A DNA stretch of 64,000 nucleotides from Rhodoferax sp. (GCF_012927445.1 NZ_JABBPD010000002.1:124001-188000), one strand, 5' to 3'; numbered from the stretch's first letter, positions 35,176 to 45,507 are shown. Numbers and translations: made by a program. The notes: a model not told the origin generated them from the sequence alone.

Positions 35176-35801
35176 AAAAATCCGTTTCTATTTTTGCATT
35201 GCTTCTCCTGGCGGTCGGCGCCTTTTCACAGCCCAAAGATACCGGTACCGACGCTTTGCAGCCGCTGGATATCGAGGGGGATCGAAATCGCATTCAGTCT
35301 GAACGGGCACGCATCGAGGTGCGTTACCAGCCGGACGTGGCCGCGTGTTATGCCCGTTTTGCCGTAACCGATTGCTTGCGCAAAGTTCGGGTGCGTCAGC
35401 GCGAAGCGCTTGACACGCTTCGTCGTCAGGAAATTGCGATCAACGATGCAGAGCGCAAACGAAAAGGGCTGGAGCAGCTGGAACGGATCAAGGAAAAATC
35501 TTCAGCCCAGCGGCTGGAGGAACAGGCTGCAAGCCGGGTCGAAGCCCAAAAGGCGCAGCAGGAACGCGAAGAACGTGCAAGTCAGAAAGCTTCTGCTGCC
35601 GGCGCTGTAAAGCCCGACCAGCCAGCTGGTGCGCGCGAGAAAAAGTCCGCTGAGCAGACCCGTACGGCGGATGATATTGCCAAAGAACAGCAGCAATTTA
35701 ACGACAAACTGCGGCAAGCACAGGAGCGTCGAGAGAGTCGGGAAAAAATTAATAAAGAGAAAGCCGGTACAGGGTCAAAACCATTGCCCGTAGCGCCCTG
35801 A
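35172..35801 (+). CDS. Exported coiled-coil protein of unknown function, coupled to zapE
   Basis: A 209-residue protein with a signal peptide at about 1-19 (FALLLLAVGAFSQP) and then a highly charged Arg/Glu/Gln-rich body, about 75-195, that is predicted by eye to be a long coiled coil. One Cys pair is present in the N-terminal part (AACYARFAVTDCLRK), possibly a disulfide. There is no lipobox. It overlaps zapE by 4 nt. No family recognised beyond hypothetical. Confidence 0.7.
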   Translation: MKKSVSIFALLLLAVGAFSQPKDTGTDALQPLDIEGDRNRIQSERARIEVRYQPDVAACYARFAVTDCLRKVRVRQREALDTLRRQEIAINDAERKRKGLEQLERIKEKSSAQRLEEQAASRVEAQKAQQEREERASQKASAAGAVKPDQPAGAREKKSAEQTRTADDIAKEQQQFNDKLRQAQERRESREKINKEKAGTGSKPLPVAP

Positions 35802-35826
35802 GCGCAACGTCAGGTCGTTGTGGAAA

Positions 35827-36588
35827 TCACGAGCCCAGCGGTTCCAGTTTGACCACCACGAGGGACAGATTGTCTCCGCTGCCGTGACCGCGGGATCTGG
35901 CTTTTTCTATCAAAAATTCGGAGGCTTCACGGGCTGACAGATTGGAGAGAACGGAGCCAATTTCCGCCGTATTGAAGTAATGCCAGACGCCATCGCTGCA
36001 GGCCATCAGGATGTCGCCGGCACGCAGCTTGGGTATGAAGTGCGTCCCGACCGGCGGGTCGCTTTCCGTTCCCAGGCAGCCCATCAGAATATTGGACTGC
36101 GGATGCACGCTCGCCTGTTCCTCGGTGATCTCCCCACGGTCGACCAATGTCTGAACGTAGGAGTGATCCATGGTTCGCTTGATAAATTTGCTGCCGTGAT
36201 AGTGATAAATCCGTGAGTCACCTGCGTGTGCCCAGTAGCAATCACCGCCCGGATTGATCAAAAATGCCGCCACCGTGCTGTGCGGCTCTTCTTCCGATGA
36301 AATGGCGGTTAGTTTGATTACCGTGTGGGCCTCCTGCACCAGTTGCATCAATGCCGCCGCTGCGTCATCGGTCTCGGGTGAGTAGCGCTCAAACAGTTGC
36401 TTGGCAGTCATCATGACCTGATCCGAGGCTTTGCGCCCGCCACTACGACCACCCATGCCATCTGCCAGCACGGCCAGCACGCAGCCACTGACGCGTGAAT
36501 GGCTCAGGAAAATGACCTGATCTTGTTGGTAGTCACGGTCACCTTTGTGGATGCCCGTTGATGCGGTGAGTCGGTAACCTTTGGTCAT
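35827..36588 (-). CDS. PP2C-type serine/threonine protein phosphatase
   Basis: A 253-residue stand-alone PP2C domain. The metal-binding motifs are visible: DRDYQQDQ near residue 17, LADGMGGRSGG near 41, HAGDSRIY near 120, CSDGVW near 197 and GDNLSLVVV near the C-terminus. Such enzymes reverse Ser/Thr phosphorylation, often next to a Pkn kinase or type VI secretion genes; neither is nearby. It converges with the coiled-coil gene and diverges from the small gene at 36682. Confidence 0.92.
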   Translation of the reverse strand: MTKGYRLTASTGIHKGDRDYQQDQVIFLSHSRVSGCVLAVLADGMGGRSGGRKASDQVMMTAKQLFERYSPETDDAAAALMQLVQEAHTVIKLTAISSEEEPHSTVAAFLINPGGDCYWAHAGDSRIYHYHGSKFIKRTMDHSYVQTLVDRGEITEEQASVHPQSNILMGCLGTESDPPVGTHFIPKLRAGDILMACSDGVWHYFNTAEIGSVLSNLSAREASEFLIEKARSRGHGSGDNLSLVVVKLEPLGS

Positions 36589-36681
36589 GATGAACTGCTT
36601 TGAAGCGAAGACCCCAATAAATGCGTTTGAACGTCGTATTATCGAGCCATCTTATGACGCAATCCAGACCGCTAATTTTGG

Positions 36682-36906
36682 GTGTTTACCCTCGCTGATA
36701 TTTTGGACTCCAACCTGCACTCTCCCGAACGCCGACTGATTGAACTGCGCATTGAGCACGGGGACTTGGACGCCATGATAGACCGTGCCAGTGATCAGAA
36801 TCCGCTGGACGAGCTTCTGATGCGACGTTTGAAGAAGAGGCGATTGGGCTTGCGCGATGATATTGCGCGAATTGAGCGGCTATTGACACCTGATCTGCCT
36901 GCCTGA
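36682..36906 (+). CDS. YdcH/DUF465-like small helical protein
   Basis: A 74-residue protein with ERRLIELRIEHGDLDAMIDR and a basic second helix LMRRLKKRRLGLRDDIARIE, the layout of the YdcH family of short helical-hairpin proteins of unknown function. The start is a GTG at 36682. It ends 3 nt before the helicase gene, so the two are probably transcribed together. Confidence 0.75.
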   Translation: MFTLADILDSNLHSPERRLIELRIEHGDLDAMIDRASDQNPLDELLMRRLKKRRLGLRDDIARIERLLTPDLPA

Positions 36907-36909
36907 TCA

Positions 36910-38919
36910 ATGAGTTTTCAAGACCTTGTTGGCGATACCTTCGCGCCGGGTGGTTTGTTGTCGCGTACGGTGGAAGAGTTCACCCCCAGGGCTGGGCAAA
37001 CAGAAATGGCAATCGCCATTGCACGGACCATCGACGAGGGCGGGGCGCTTGTCGTTGAGGCAGGGACTGGCACGGGAAAAACCTTTTCGTATCTGGTCCC
37101 GGCTTTGTTAAGTGGTAAACGTGTCCTGCTTTCTACCGCAACCAAAACTTTGCAGGATCAGTTGTTTGGTCGTGACCTTCCGCGGCTGATCAAGGCTTTG
37201 GGTCTGCCGGTACGAACCGCTCTGTTGAAAGGCCGCGGTAGTTATTTGTGTCTTCATCGTTTGGCGGAGGCGCGACAAAACGCAACTCTTCCTGATCGTG
37301 TGGCCGTGCGGGCTTTGGCCAAAATTGAGGAATGGGCTCAAGTCACCCGGACGGGTGATCTGGCCGAGTTGCCAGGACTTGATGAGCGTTCGCCGGTGAT
37401 TCCCGTGGTCACGTCCTCCCGGGACAATTGTCTGGGGTCGCAGTGCCCCCAATTCCAAAGTTGTCATGTCAACCTGGCCAGACGCGAGGCGCTGGCGGCC
37501 GATGTTGTTGTCATTAATCATCATTTGTTTTTTGCTGATTTGGCCGTTCGCGAATCGGGTATGGCTGAGTTGCTCCCTTCTGTGCGCACGGTTATCTTTG
37601 ATGAAGCGCATCAACTCAATGAAACGGGTGTGCAGTTCCTGGGTCAGCAATTGAGTACCGGGCAGCTCTTGGACTTTGCACGCGATATGTTGATGCAAGG
37701 CCTGTTGCATGCACGCGGACTGGTTGATTGGCAGACACTGGCGTCGGATGCCGAACACGCTGCGCGTGATTTGCGAATGCTCGTAGGCAAGACCTCAAGT
37801 GCCAAACTGCGTTGGACAGAGGTGGTCCCGGAACAGGTCAGTGCTGCTGACTGGACGGCGGCGCTGAATACGCTTCTGGCCGCATGTACTCGTTCCAGGG
37901 TAGCGCTTGATACCGTCAGTGAAATCGCGCCTGACCTGGTCCGTTTGAGCGAGCGTGTCAGCGTATTGATTGATCGCCTTGAAATTTTTTCAGGCGCTTG
38001 TGCGCTGGATTCGATGCGCTGGTTGGATGTTGGCGTACAACTCAGACTGGTTGAGTCGCCCCTTGATATTGCGGACACGATCCGTACGCGACTCATCAAG
38101 CCCTCGGAAGAGGATGAGACACCACGGTCGTGGATCTTTACTTCCGCAACCTTGGGGAATGACGCCCAGCTTAAGTGGTTTACCGAGCCCTGCGGACTTG
38201 GCGATGCTGAGATTCTAAAAGTGGGCAGTCCGTTTGACTATTCGACACAAGCGGCGGTGTATGTCCCACGACATTTACCGAAGCCGAGTGATCCCGGTCA
38301 CAGTGCGCAGGTGGCCGAGTTTGTTGCCAAAAGCGCTGCGGTAATTGGCGGCCGAACCTTGGTCCTGACTACGACTCTGCGTGCTTTGCAAGCCATCAGT
38401 GAGGCATTGCAACGACATTTCATAGACTCAAAGACCATTGAAATTCTGGTGCAGGGTCAACAGCCCAAACGCGAGCTCATCGAACGATTTCGCCTGGGTG
38501 AGCAGGACGGTCGAGCCGGTTGTATCCTGGTGGCGTCCGCCTCGTTTTGGGAAGGAGTGGATGTCCCCGGAGACGCCTTGCAACTGGTGGTCATTGACAA
38601 GCTTCCATTTCCGCCGCCAAACGACCCACTGGTGGAGGCGCGATCCAAACGCCTGGAGGCTGCTGGGCGCAGCGTGTTCAACAGCTACTTTATTCCTGAA
38701 GCAGCGCTTGCCCTCAAGCAAGGCGCTGGTCGATTGATTCGGCGCGAATCCGATCAGGGGGTTCTGGTGGTGTGTGATACACGATTGGTTCTCATGGGCT
38801 ATGGCCGACGACTGCTGGCCGCCTTGCCGCCCATGCGAAAGATCAACTCGGAAGATGAGTTGATCGAGGCGCTCAATGCACTTACCAGACCTTCCACCAC
38901 GGATCCGATTTGGCTTTGA
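36910..38919 (+). CDS. DinG/YoaA-family ATP-dependent DNA helicase with an iron-sulfur domain
   Basis: A 669-residue superfamily 2 helicase of the XPD type. Walker A is EAGTGTGKTF near residue 51; the DEAH box is IFDEAHQL near 230. Cys114, Cys174, Cys179 and Cys185 have the spacing of the 4Fe-4S cysteines of E. coli DinG. Later motifs are FWEGVDVPGD and QGAGRLIRRESDQG (motif VI). DinG and YoaA unwind D-loops, R-loops and forked DNA in repair. Its 3' end overlaps the convergent bamD gene by 38 nt. Confidence 0.9.
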   Translation: MSFQDLVGDTFAPGGLLSRTVEEFTPRAGQTEMAIAIARTIDEGGALVVEAGTGTGKTFSYLVPALLSGKRVLLSTATKTLQDQLFGRDLPRLIKALGLPVRTALLKGRGSYLCLHRLAEARQNATLPDRVAVRALAKIEEWAQVTRTGDLAELPGLDERSPVIPVVTSSRDNCLGSQCPQFQSCHVNLARREALAADVVVINHHLFFADLAVRESGMAELLPSVRTVIFDEAHQLNETGVQFLGQQLSTGQLLDFARDMLMQGLLHARGLVDWQTLASDAEHAARDLRMLVGKTSSAKLRWTEVVPEQVSAADWTAALNTLLAACTRSRVALDTVSEIAPDLVRLSERVSVLIDRLEIFSGACALDSMRWLDVGVQLRLVESPLDIADTIRTRLIKPSEEDETPRSWIFTSATLGNDAQLKWFTEPCGLGDAEILKVGSPFDYSTQAAVYVPRHLPKPSDPGHSAQVAEFVAKSAAVIGGRTLVLTTTLRALQAISEALQRHFIDSKTIEILVQGQQPKRELIERFRLGEQDGRAGCILVASASFWEGVDVPGDALQLVVIDKLPFPPPNDPLVEARSKRLEAAGRSVFNSYFIPEAALALKQGAGRLIRRESDQGVLVVCDTRLVLMGYGRRLLAALPPMRKINSEDELIEALNALTRPSTTDPIWL

Positions 38920-39700
38920 ACCCGCGCGTCAGGTACTCAGTCTGGGGGTAAGTCTTTTCGAGCACCCGTTTCGCATCGTCTCGCAACTGCGTCATACCCA
39001 GCGCGTCATAGGACTTGACGATGATGAACAGCGCTTCTTCAAGGGCCGGCATGCCTTGGTAGTCGGACACAACGACTTGAGCCCTGTTGATGGCTGCCAC
39101 ATAGGCGCCTCTGCCAAAGTAATATCGAGCCACATGCACCTCGTACTGGGCCAGTGAATTGACAATGTAATTCATCCGCAGCTTGGCGTCGGGTGCATAG
39201 CGTGAATCCGGGAACCGGGTAACCAATTCCTTGAAGGATTCAAAAGACTCTTTGGCTGCCTTCTGATCCCGTTCAGACAAATCTTGACGGGTAACTGCAG
39301 AGAACATGCCCAAGTCGTCATTGAAGTTAATGATCCCCTTCAGGTACAAAGCGTAATCAAGTGCGGGACTGGCCGGGTGCAACTTCAGGAATCGATCGAG
39401 TGTGGCAATGGCTTGCGCCGCTTCCCCCGCCTTGTATTGTGCGTAAGCTTTGTCGAGTTGGGCTTGTTGCGCCAACGGGGTTCCGGCTGCCCGACCTTCC
39501 AGCTTTTCAAAAAGCGTTACGGCCTTGTCATACCCACCTGCATTCAATTCATCTTTGGCTTCTGCGTAAATCTTGTTGGGACTCCATGAGGCAGTCTTGT
39601 CCTCGGGAGTGGTTGAACACCCTGCCAGCAGCAGCAATGCTGCACCTGTTAGCGACCAGGCGTAGACAACCGATAATTTGGCTTGAAGCATGAGGGACAT
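38882..39700 (-). CDS. bamD: Outer membrane assembly lipoprotein BamD
   Basis: A 272-residue lipoprotein with a lipobox ending LLAGC (Cys28) and tetratricopeptide-like helices (KIYAEAKDELNAGGYDKAVTLF, given by position about 44-65). PDSRYAPDAKLRMNYI and VARYYFGRGAYVAAINRA are typical BamD segments. BamD is the essential partner of BamA in inserting outer-membrane proteins. bamB lies elsewhere in this window. Its start codon is only 5 nt from that of the divergent rluD. Confidence 0.95.
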   Translation of the reverse strand: MSLMLQAKLSVVYAWSLTGAALLLLAGCSTTPEDKTASWSPNKIYAEAKDELNAGGYDKAVTLFEKLEGRAAGTPLAQQAQLDKAYAQYKAGEAAQAIATLDRFLKLHPASPALDYALYLKGIINFNDDLGMFSAVTRQDLSERDQKAAKESFESFKELVTRFPDSRYAPDAKLRMNYIVNSLAQYEVHVARYYFGRGAYVAAINRAQVVVSDYQGMPALEEALFIIVKSYDALGMTQLRDDAKRVLEKTYPQTEYLTRGFKAKSDPWWKVW

Positions 39701-39705
39701 CTTTC

Positions 39706-40719
39706 TTGAAAAATACCAAATTGATTATATCGAGCGGGCTTGAAGCCGAAGATCCAGAAGACCGGGTGGATACTGGACCGGATGTCGAACTCCGTCACTT
39801 GGTTTTTGGCGAGGCCCAACATGGGCTGCGTCTTGACCAAGCGCTGGTTGAGTTGGTTCCAGAGTTCTCGCGCAGTTATTTACAGCAATTGATTGATTTG
39901 GAGGGTGTCTCAATCAATGAGAAAGTGGTCCGAAAACCGTCTACGCGTGTCAAGGCGGCTGACCGTGGGATCATTGAACTACGACCGACACCTCAAAGCC
40001 AGGCGTTCAAGCCCGAAGCTATGTCGCTGGAGATTGTGTATGAGGATGAGCACTTGCTCATCATTAATAAGCCGGCCGGTCTGGTGGTTCATCCTGCGCC
40101 TGGCAACTGGAGTGGCACTTTATTAAATGGGTTGCTGGCGCATGACATCAAGGCCATGAATTTACCGCGCGCCGGCATTGTTCATCGATTGGATAAAGAT
40201 ACCAGTGGTTTGATGGTGGTAGCCCGGACGCGCCCCGTGATGGATGCTTTAATCCGTTTAATCGCCGCGCGAGAAGTAAGTCGTCAGTACGTGGCGCTGG
40301 CCCATCGGCCCTGGGTTGGGGCGGCTACCCGCGAAATCAATGCGCCCATGGGGCGGGATCCACGTAATCGGCTACGGATGGCGGTGGTTGACCTGGAGAA
40401 GAACTCAGGGAAGTTGGCTAGAACAGATGTGAGTTTGCTACAAAATTGTGACCTGGGTTGCTTGGTTCGATGCACCCTGCATACGGGTCGAACCCATCAA
40501 ATTCGCGTTCACATGGCTTCCATTGGCCATCCATTGGTGGCCGACGAACTCTATGGCGGTGCGGCAGCGGCAGGCATGCATCGACAAGCTCTGCATGCGT
40601 TTCGTCTCGCTTTTTCACATCCGGTAACGCAAGAATCGATGGTTTTCCAGGCTCCTTTGGCCGAAGATTTGACTCTGGCCTTGAGTCAGTGGGGTCTAAG
40701 TTACAATCCTATTCAATAG
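39706..40719 (+). CDS. rluD: 23S rRNA pseudouridine synthase D
   Basis: A 337-residue RluA-family enzyme that makes pseudouridines at 1911, 1915 and 1917 of 23S rRNA. An N-terminal S4 domain occupies about 35-95 and the catalytic motif HRLDKDTSG carries Asp163. LHTGRTHQIRVHM and GHPLVADELYGG are also typical. The TTG start at 39706 has GAGGG at 39692-39696 upstream, which lies inside the divergent bamD coding region; a TTG at 39721 is an alternative. Confidence 0.95.
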   Translation: MKNTKLIISSGLEAEDPEDRVDTGPDVELRHLVFGEAQHGLRLDQALVELVPEFSRSYLQQLIDLEGVSINEKVVRKPSTRVKAADRGIIELRPTPQSQAFKPEAMSLEIVYEDEHLLIINKPAGLVVHPAPGNWSGTLLNGLLAHDIKAMNLPRAGIVHRLDKDTSGLMVVARTRPVMDALIRLIAAREVSRQYVALAHRPWVGAATREINAPMGRDPRNRLRMAVVDLEKNSGKLARTDVSLLQNCDLGCLVRCTLHTGRTHQIRVHMASIGHPLVADELYGGAAAAGMHRQALHAFRLAFSHPVTQESMVFQAPLAEDLTLALSQWGLSYNPIQ

Positions 40720-40845
40720 TATAAAAAACTAACGCCGCGGCTGTTCGCCGTGGTCCAGCGCTGCAGATTCATCAATTTGCATGCTGCTCTCCAGCGCACA
40801 CGCTGACTTTTCACCTTGAGGGTGTTTTCCCGGAATCGCAACACC

Positions 40846-41538
40846 ATGAATACGGCGGATGCCAAGCGCGTACTAGAGACTGCCTTGATTTGCTCGCAGC
40901 AACCTCTGCAGGTGCGCGATATGCGTGCACTGTTTGACGATGGACTGGGTTTGGATACGCTTAAAGTGCTGTTGCAGGAGCTTCAGCAGGATTGGTCGCA
41001 ACGCGGGGTGGAGTTGGTCAGCGTCGCCACAGGATGGCGTTTTCAAAGTCGACCAGAAATGAGGGAATTTCTTGATCGTTTGCATCCTGAAAAACCGCCG
41101 CGTTACACCCGTGCCACCTTGGAAACCTTGGCCATCATTGCCTACCGGCAACCGGTAACACGTGGTGATATAGAAGACATACGGGGTGTGACGGTCAACT
41201 CTCTTTTGATCAAACAATTGGAAGATCGGGGTTGGATTGAAGTTATTGGGCATCGGGAGGCCATCGGGCGGCCGGCTCTTTTTGCAACGACCAAGCATTT
41301 TCTGGACGATTTGGGTCTTGAGTCTCTTGATCAGTTGCCATTGTTGGATACGCCCGAGCAGCGGACCAGCGCCATGGAGGCGCTCGGTGCCGGCGAGCCA
41401 GACTCGCAGGTGGAGCTGGATATTTCGTCCGCTATTGCCCCGCCTTCGAATGACGATGGCGTTGCAGCACAAACGGTCATAACTGGCGACACCGGTTCTG
41501 ACAAAGATTTATTTTTCTTGATGGGGACTCAACCATGA
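40846..41538 (+). CDS. scpB: Segregation and condensation protein B
   Basis: A 230-residue winged-helix protein; [20 protein letters not shown] and [20 protein letters not shown] are the conserved ScpB segments. ScpB dimers bind the ScpA kleisin of the SMC condensin. The C-terminal 50 residues are acidic and low-complexity. ATG 40846 is chosen; an in-frame TTG lies 30 nt upstream. Its stop overlaps rluB by 4 nt. scpA and smc are not in the window. Confidence 0.93.
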   Translation: MNTADAKRVLETALICSQQPLQVRDMRALFDDGLGLDTLKVLLQELQQDWSQRGVELVSVATGWRFQSRPEMREFLDRLHPEKPPRYTRATLETLAIIAYRQPVTRGDIEDIRGVTVNSLLIKQLEDRGWIEVIGHREAIGRPALFATTKHFLDDLGLESLDQLPLLDTPEQRTSAMEALGAGEPDSQVELDISSAIAPPSNDDGVAAQTVITGDTGSDKDLFFLMGTQP

Positions 41539-42938
41539 CCATAAACAATCCAGACGCTGCGGCCCAGTTGGCCGCGGATTCTTCTAGCCAGCCGGAAAAG
41601 CCGGTCGTTGAGGGGCGTGACGTGGTGACGGCAGAGTCCTTAACTGCTGTGGACTCAAGCTCTCAGGCTACACCGCCGCTCTCAGTTGCAGTCGAAAAGA
41701 CGCAACAACCTATGGAACCTGATTCGGAAAATCGTTTTGATGACGTTGTATCCGGTCAGTTCGATGAGGATGAGGAAAGCGTCGACCTGGCACCAGTTAA
41801 ACGCGTGCTGGCGCCGATGGCTGAAACTCCCAAGTTGCACAAAGTCCTTGCGCAGGCTGGCATGGGATCGCGACTGGAGATGGAACAGTTGATCATGGAG
41901 GGCCGTATCACGGTCAATAATGAACCTGCGCATATTGGTCAACGTGTCCAGTTTGGCGATCACGTCAAAGTGAATGGCAAGCCAATCAGGTTCCGGATTG
42001 ACGCGCCACCCGCGCGGGTCATTGCTTATCACAAGCCTGTCGGTGAGGTTGTGACGCACGATGATCCGCAGAACCGTCCTACGGTGTTTCGCCGGCTTCC
42101 CAAGTTGTTTCAGGGGAAGTGGCAGTCGGTGGGGCGGCTGGATCTCAACACCGAAGGCTTGCTGCTGTTTACCAGTTCTGGGGAATTGGCAAACAACCTG
42201 ATGCATCCTCGGTTCGGCTTGGAGCGTGAGTACGCGGTGCGCGTGCTCGGGGCTTTGAACAAGGAAGAAAAACAAAAATTGCTGGATGGCGTCAAGCTGG
42301 ATGACGGTGTAGCCCAATTTGGTTCTATCGAGGCCGGTGGGGGTGAGGGCTCCAATTGTTGGTACCGAGTCACGATTTCCGAGGGCCGCAACCGGGAGGT
42401 TCGCCGCATGTTTGAGGCTGTCGGACATGCCGTCAGTCGGTTAATCAGAATCCGGTATGGTGCGATGGTGTTGCCACGTGGTCTCAAGCGCGGGGCATGG
42501 ATGGAACTGGATGAAGGCGATATCAAGTCCTTGATGCAGGCCGCTGGAACTCGTAATTCCAGGGAGCAGGGCGATGAGACGGTTCAGGGTAGTGCGGACG
42601 GTCCCCTGCGCGGCGGCTCCAATCAAGATCCGGGTGGTCGCAATCGACGTCGCGGCGTCCGTGGCAGTGGACCGCGCAGCTCTGGAAGCGGTCAGCGCAA
42701 TGCACCCAGTGGCCCCAAACCCAGGGATCAGAATTTTTCCTCGGGCTCAGGTCAAGGGCGTAAAAATCAGACGGAGCCAGGTGATCGGCAAGCTGGAGCG
42801 GGTCAGCCAGATCCGTTGAAAACAGCTTTTGGCTATATCGGAGCCGACAGTTTCACCCGTCAGCGGCAGGATCAGGGGCAGCAGCGCGGTGGCGGCGGTT
42901 CGGGTGGTGGTCAGCGTCGAGGTGGACGGGGGCGTTAA
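41535..42938 (+). CDS. rluB: 23S rRNA pseudouridine synthase B with a glycine/arginine-rich tail
   Basis: A 467-residue RsuA/RluB-family enzyme modifying U2605 of 23S rRNA. The first 95 residues are an acidic extension, an S4 RNA-binding domain follows at about 98-160, and the catalytic motif [11 protein letters not shown] carries Asp203. From about residue 335 to the end the chain is disordered and rich in Gly, Arg, Gln and Ser ([30 protein letters not shown]). It overlaps scpB by 4 nt. Confidence 0.93.
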   Translation: MTINNPDAAAQLAADSSSQPEKPVVEGRDVVTAESLTAVDSSSQATPPLSVAVEKTQQPMEPDSENRFDDVVSGQFDEDEESVDLAPVKRVLAPMAETPKLHKVLAQAGMGSRLEMEQLIMEGRITVNNEPAHIGQRVQFGDHVKVNGKPIRFRIDAPPARVIAYHKPVGEVVTHDDPQNRPTVFRRLPKLFQGKWQSVGRLDLNTEGLLLFTSSGELANNLMHPRFGLEREYAVRVLGALNKEEKQKLLDGVKLDDGVAQFGSIEAGGGEGSNCWYRVTISEGRNREVRRMFEAVGHAVSRLIRIRYGAMVLPRGLKRGAWMELDEGDIKSLMQAAGTRNSREQGDETVQGSADGPLRGGSNQDPGGRNRRRGVRGSGPRSSGSGQRNAPSGPKPRDQNFSSGSGQGRKNQTEPGDRQAGAGQPDPLKTAFGYIGADSFTRQRQDQGQQRGGGGSGGGQRRGGRGR

Positions 42939-43091
42939 TGTTCGTTTCGATCCACGTTTGAGAATTGACGCGGATGGGTTTTCATATGACGCTGTATTTG
43001 TCATTACGGATAAATTGCTGAAGTGACCGGGTTAAAATCGAACGCTTTGCCCAGTGGGTGAATATTTAAATATCAAGTTCAGGAAAAAATC

Positions 43092-43517
43092 ATGACTATC
43101 GAACGTACTCTCTCCATCATCAAGCCTGATGCGGTTGCCAAAAACGTAATTGGCCAAATTTATGCTCGTTTTGAGGCTGCTGGCCTGAAAATTGTCGCCT
43201 CCAAAATGGTTCGTTTGTCGCGTGGTGAGGCTGAAGCTTTTTACGCCGCTCACAAAGAGCGCTCTTTCTTCAAGGACCTGGTTGATTTCATGGTCTCCGG
43301 CCCAGTCATGATTCAGGCGCTCGAAGGTGAGAATGCTGTGTTGAAAAATCGTGACCTCATGGGTGCGACTGATCCTAAAAAAGCAGCAGCTGGCACCATT
43401 CGTGCTGACTTTGCTGACAGCATTGATGCCAACGCTGTTCACGGTTCCGATGCTGTTGATGCTGCCGCCGTGGAAGTTGCCTTCTTCTTCCCTGGTATGA
43501 ACATTTATTCACGATAA
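43092..43517 (+). CDS. ndk: Nucleoside diphosphate kinase
   Basis: A 141-residue enzyme that transfers a phosphate from ATP to other nucleoside diphosphates through a phosphohistidine. His117 in AVHGSDA is the active-site residue, and [14 protein letters not shown] near the N-terminus is conserved. It heads the run ndk-rlmN-pilW-rodZ-ispG-hisS-yfgM-bamB, typical of betaproteobacteria. The 153-nt gap before it has no other gene and probably holds its promoter. Confidence 0.97.
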   Translation: MTIERTLSIIKPDAVAKNVIGQIYARFEAAGLKIVASKMVRLSRGEAEAFYAAHKERSFFKDLVDFMVSGPVMIQALEGENAVLKNRDLMGATDPKKAAAGTIRADFADSIDANAVHGSDAVDAAAVEVAFFFPGMNIYSR

Positions 43518-43525
43518 GTTAAGCA

Positions 43526-44674
43526 ATGACGGCCAATTTGCTCGATTACGACCTCGAGGGTTTGGCCGTTTTTTGCGAGCGGCTGGGTGAAAAGCGCTTT
43601 CGCGCTGTCCAGTTGTTTCGTTGGATTCATCAAAAAGGTGCATCCAATTTTGATGAGATGAGTGATCTCGCAAAGTCCTTGCGCGAAAAACTCAAAGTTG
43701 TAGCGTATGTGAAGGCGCTGGACGTAATTTCACAGCACATTTCAGCAGACGGTACGATTAAATGGTTGTTTGATGTAGGTGCTGGTGATGCGGTCGAAGC
43801 TGTTTTTATTCCCGAAGATGATAGAGGAACTCTCTGTATTTCATCCCAAGCCGGTTGTGCTGTGGGCTGCCGGTTTTGTTCCACGGGGCACCAAGGGTTT
43901 AGTCGAAACCTGAAAACTGGTGAGATCGTCGCCCAATTGTGGTTTGCTGAGCATTTTTTGCGCAAGCATTTGCATCGTGATGAGCGTGTCATTTCGAATG
44001 TCGTGATGATGGGGATGGGCGAGCCCCTGCAGAACTATTCTGAATTGGTGCCAGCGTTGCGCGTCATGCTGGATGACCATGGGTATGGTTTGTCACGACG
44101 GCGTGTCACGGTTTCTACCTCGGGTGTTGTGCCTATGATGGATCGCTTGGCGCAAGATTGTCCAGTGGCATTGGCCGTTTCCTTGCATGCGCCGGATGAC
44201 GCGTTGCGGGATAACCTGGTTCCGCTTAATAAAAAATATCCGATCGCAGAGTTGTTGGAAGCCTGTAACCGGTATTTGGCCTACGCGCCGCGGGATTTCA
44301 TTACTTTTGAATATTGCATGCTTGATGGTGTTAATGACCAAGCAGAACATGCACATCAGTTGGTGAATTTGGTCCGTAAGTATTCAAGCGGCGGTGTTTG
44401 GTGCAAGTTTAATTTGATCCCTTTCAACCCTTTTCCTGCATCCGGGTTGCTTCGATCTGCCCCTGAGCAAGTCAAAGCTTTCGCCAAGATTTTGAGTGAT
44501 GCCGGTATTGTTACAACCATTCGCAAGACCCGCGGTGATGATATTGACGCTGCCTGCGGCCAGCTTGCGGGTGACGTTAAAGATCGTACGGGTATCAACC
44601 AGCGAATCGCACGTCAGCGCACGGTGATGTTGAAGCCGGTTACGTCGTTTAACACGGATGTTAAGGAAGCATGA
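43526..44674 (+). CDS. rlmN: Dual-specificity 23S rRNA/tRNA adenine-C2 methyltransferase RlmN
   Basis: A 382-residue radical SAM enzyme. [11 protein letters not shown] near residue 110 binds the cluster (CxxxCxxC). It methylates A2503 in 23S rRNA and A37 in some tRNAs, and improves translation accuracy. [27 protein letters not shown] and [14 protein letters not shown] are conserved. It begins 8 nt after ndk and overlaps pilW by 4 nt. Confidence 0.96.
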   Translation: MTANLLDYDLEGLAVFCERLGEKRFRAVQLFRWIHQKGASNFDEMSDLAKSLREKLKVVAYVKALDVISQHISADGTIKWLFDVGAGDAVEAVFIPEDDRGTLCISSQAGCAVGCRFCSTGHQGFSRNLKTGEIVAQLWFAEHFLRKHLHRDERVISNVVMMGMGEPLQNYSELVPALRVMLDDHGYGLSRRRVTVSTSGVVPMMDRLAQDCPVALAVSLHAPDDALRDNLVPLNKKYPIAELLEACNRYLAYAPRDFITFEYCMLDGVNDQAEHAHQLVNLVRKYSSGGVWCKFNLIPFNPFPASGLLRSAPEQVKAFAKILSDAGIVTTIRKTRGDDIDAACGQLAGDVKDRTGINQRIARQRTVMLKPVTSFNTDVKEA

Positions 44675-45507
44675 AGATGAACGGTGCAAGATGGTTTCAA
44701 ATCAGGCACTGGTTGTTCGGTGCCTGCCTCCTTGTTGTTGTACTGACGGGGCTTTCTGGCTGTGCTTCAAAATCGAATGGGACCGGACCGAGCGGTACCG
44801 GACAAGAGATGGTGACTGAATCGGATGAGCCGGAGGCGCGCAAGCGCGCTCGTATTCGGCTTGAACTGGCTGTAGGTTATTTCGAGCAGGGGCAAACAAC
44901 GATCGCCCTGGATGAGCTTAAGCAGTCGATTGCTGCGGATCCTGCCTACAGTGAAGCTTACAGTTTACGGGGGCTTATTTACATGCGCCTCAATGATTTC
45001 CGTTTTGCCGAAGAAAGCTTTAAAAAAGCTCTTTCTATGAATCCTAATGATTCAAATGTTCTCCACAATCTTGGCTGGTTATTCTGTCAACAGGCGCGCT
45101 ATCCTGAGGCTCAGCAGTTGTTCACGCAGGCGCTTTTAAACCCGCAGTATGGTGAGCGAGCCAAGACATTCAGAGCGCAGGGCCTGTGTCAGGTCAGGGC
45201 CGGACTGCCAAGAGATGCCGAGCTTAGCCTTTTGAAATCTTATGAGTTTGATGCTGGGAACCCTGTTACGGCGTACAACCTTGCCACCTTGCTTTTTCAG
45301 CGAGGCGACTTTGTTCGGGCTCAGTTCTATGTACGACGATTGAACAACAGTGAACTGGCAAATGCGGAGTCTCTTTGGTTAGGTATCAAGGTTGAACGGC
45401 GAATGGAAAATCGCGATGCCATGCAACAGCTTGCTGCACAGTTGGAGAAGCGCTTCCCTCAGTCGCGTGAGGCTGGCGTCTATCAACGGGGTGCTTTTGA
45501 TGAGTGA
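44671..45507 (+). CDS. pilW: Type IV pilus biogenesis/stability lipoprotein PilW
   Basis: A 278-residue TPR lipoprotein. The lipobox LSGC sets Cys31 as the lipidated residue, and tetratricopeptide repeats run from about residue 70 to 200 ([35 protein letters not shown]). PilW/PilF is the pilotin that helps the PilQ secretin reach the outer membrane. It overlaps rlmN by 4 nt (ATGA) and rodZ by 8 nt. No other pilus gene is in the window. Confidence 0.9.
   Translation: MKMNGARWFQIRHWLFGACLLVVVLTGLSGCASKSNGTGPSGTGQEMVTESDEPEARKRARIRLELAVGYFEQGQTTIALDELKQSIAADPAYSEAYSLRGLIYMRLNDFRFAEESFKKALSMNPNDSNVLHNLGWLFCQQARYPEAQQLFTQALLNPQYGERAKTFRAQGLCQVRAGLPRDAELSLLKSYEFDAGNPVTAYNLATLLFQRGDFVRAQFYVRRLNNSELANAESLWLGIKVERRMENRDAMQQLAAQLEKRFPQSREAGVYQRGAFDE

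Noticed and set aside
40410..40450. Weak repeat-like motif in rluD (GGCTAGAACAG with TTGCTACAAAATT)
   Set aside because: Block spacing does not fit and the protein has no extra length here compared with RluD from E. coli.
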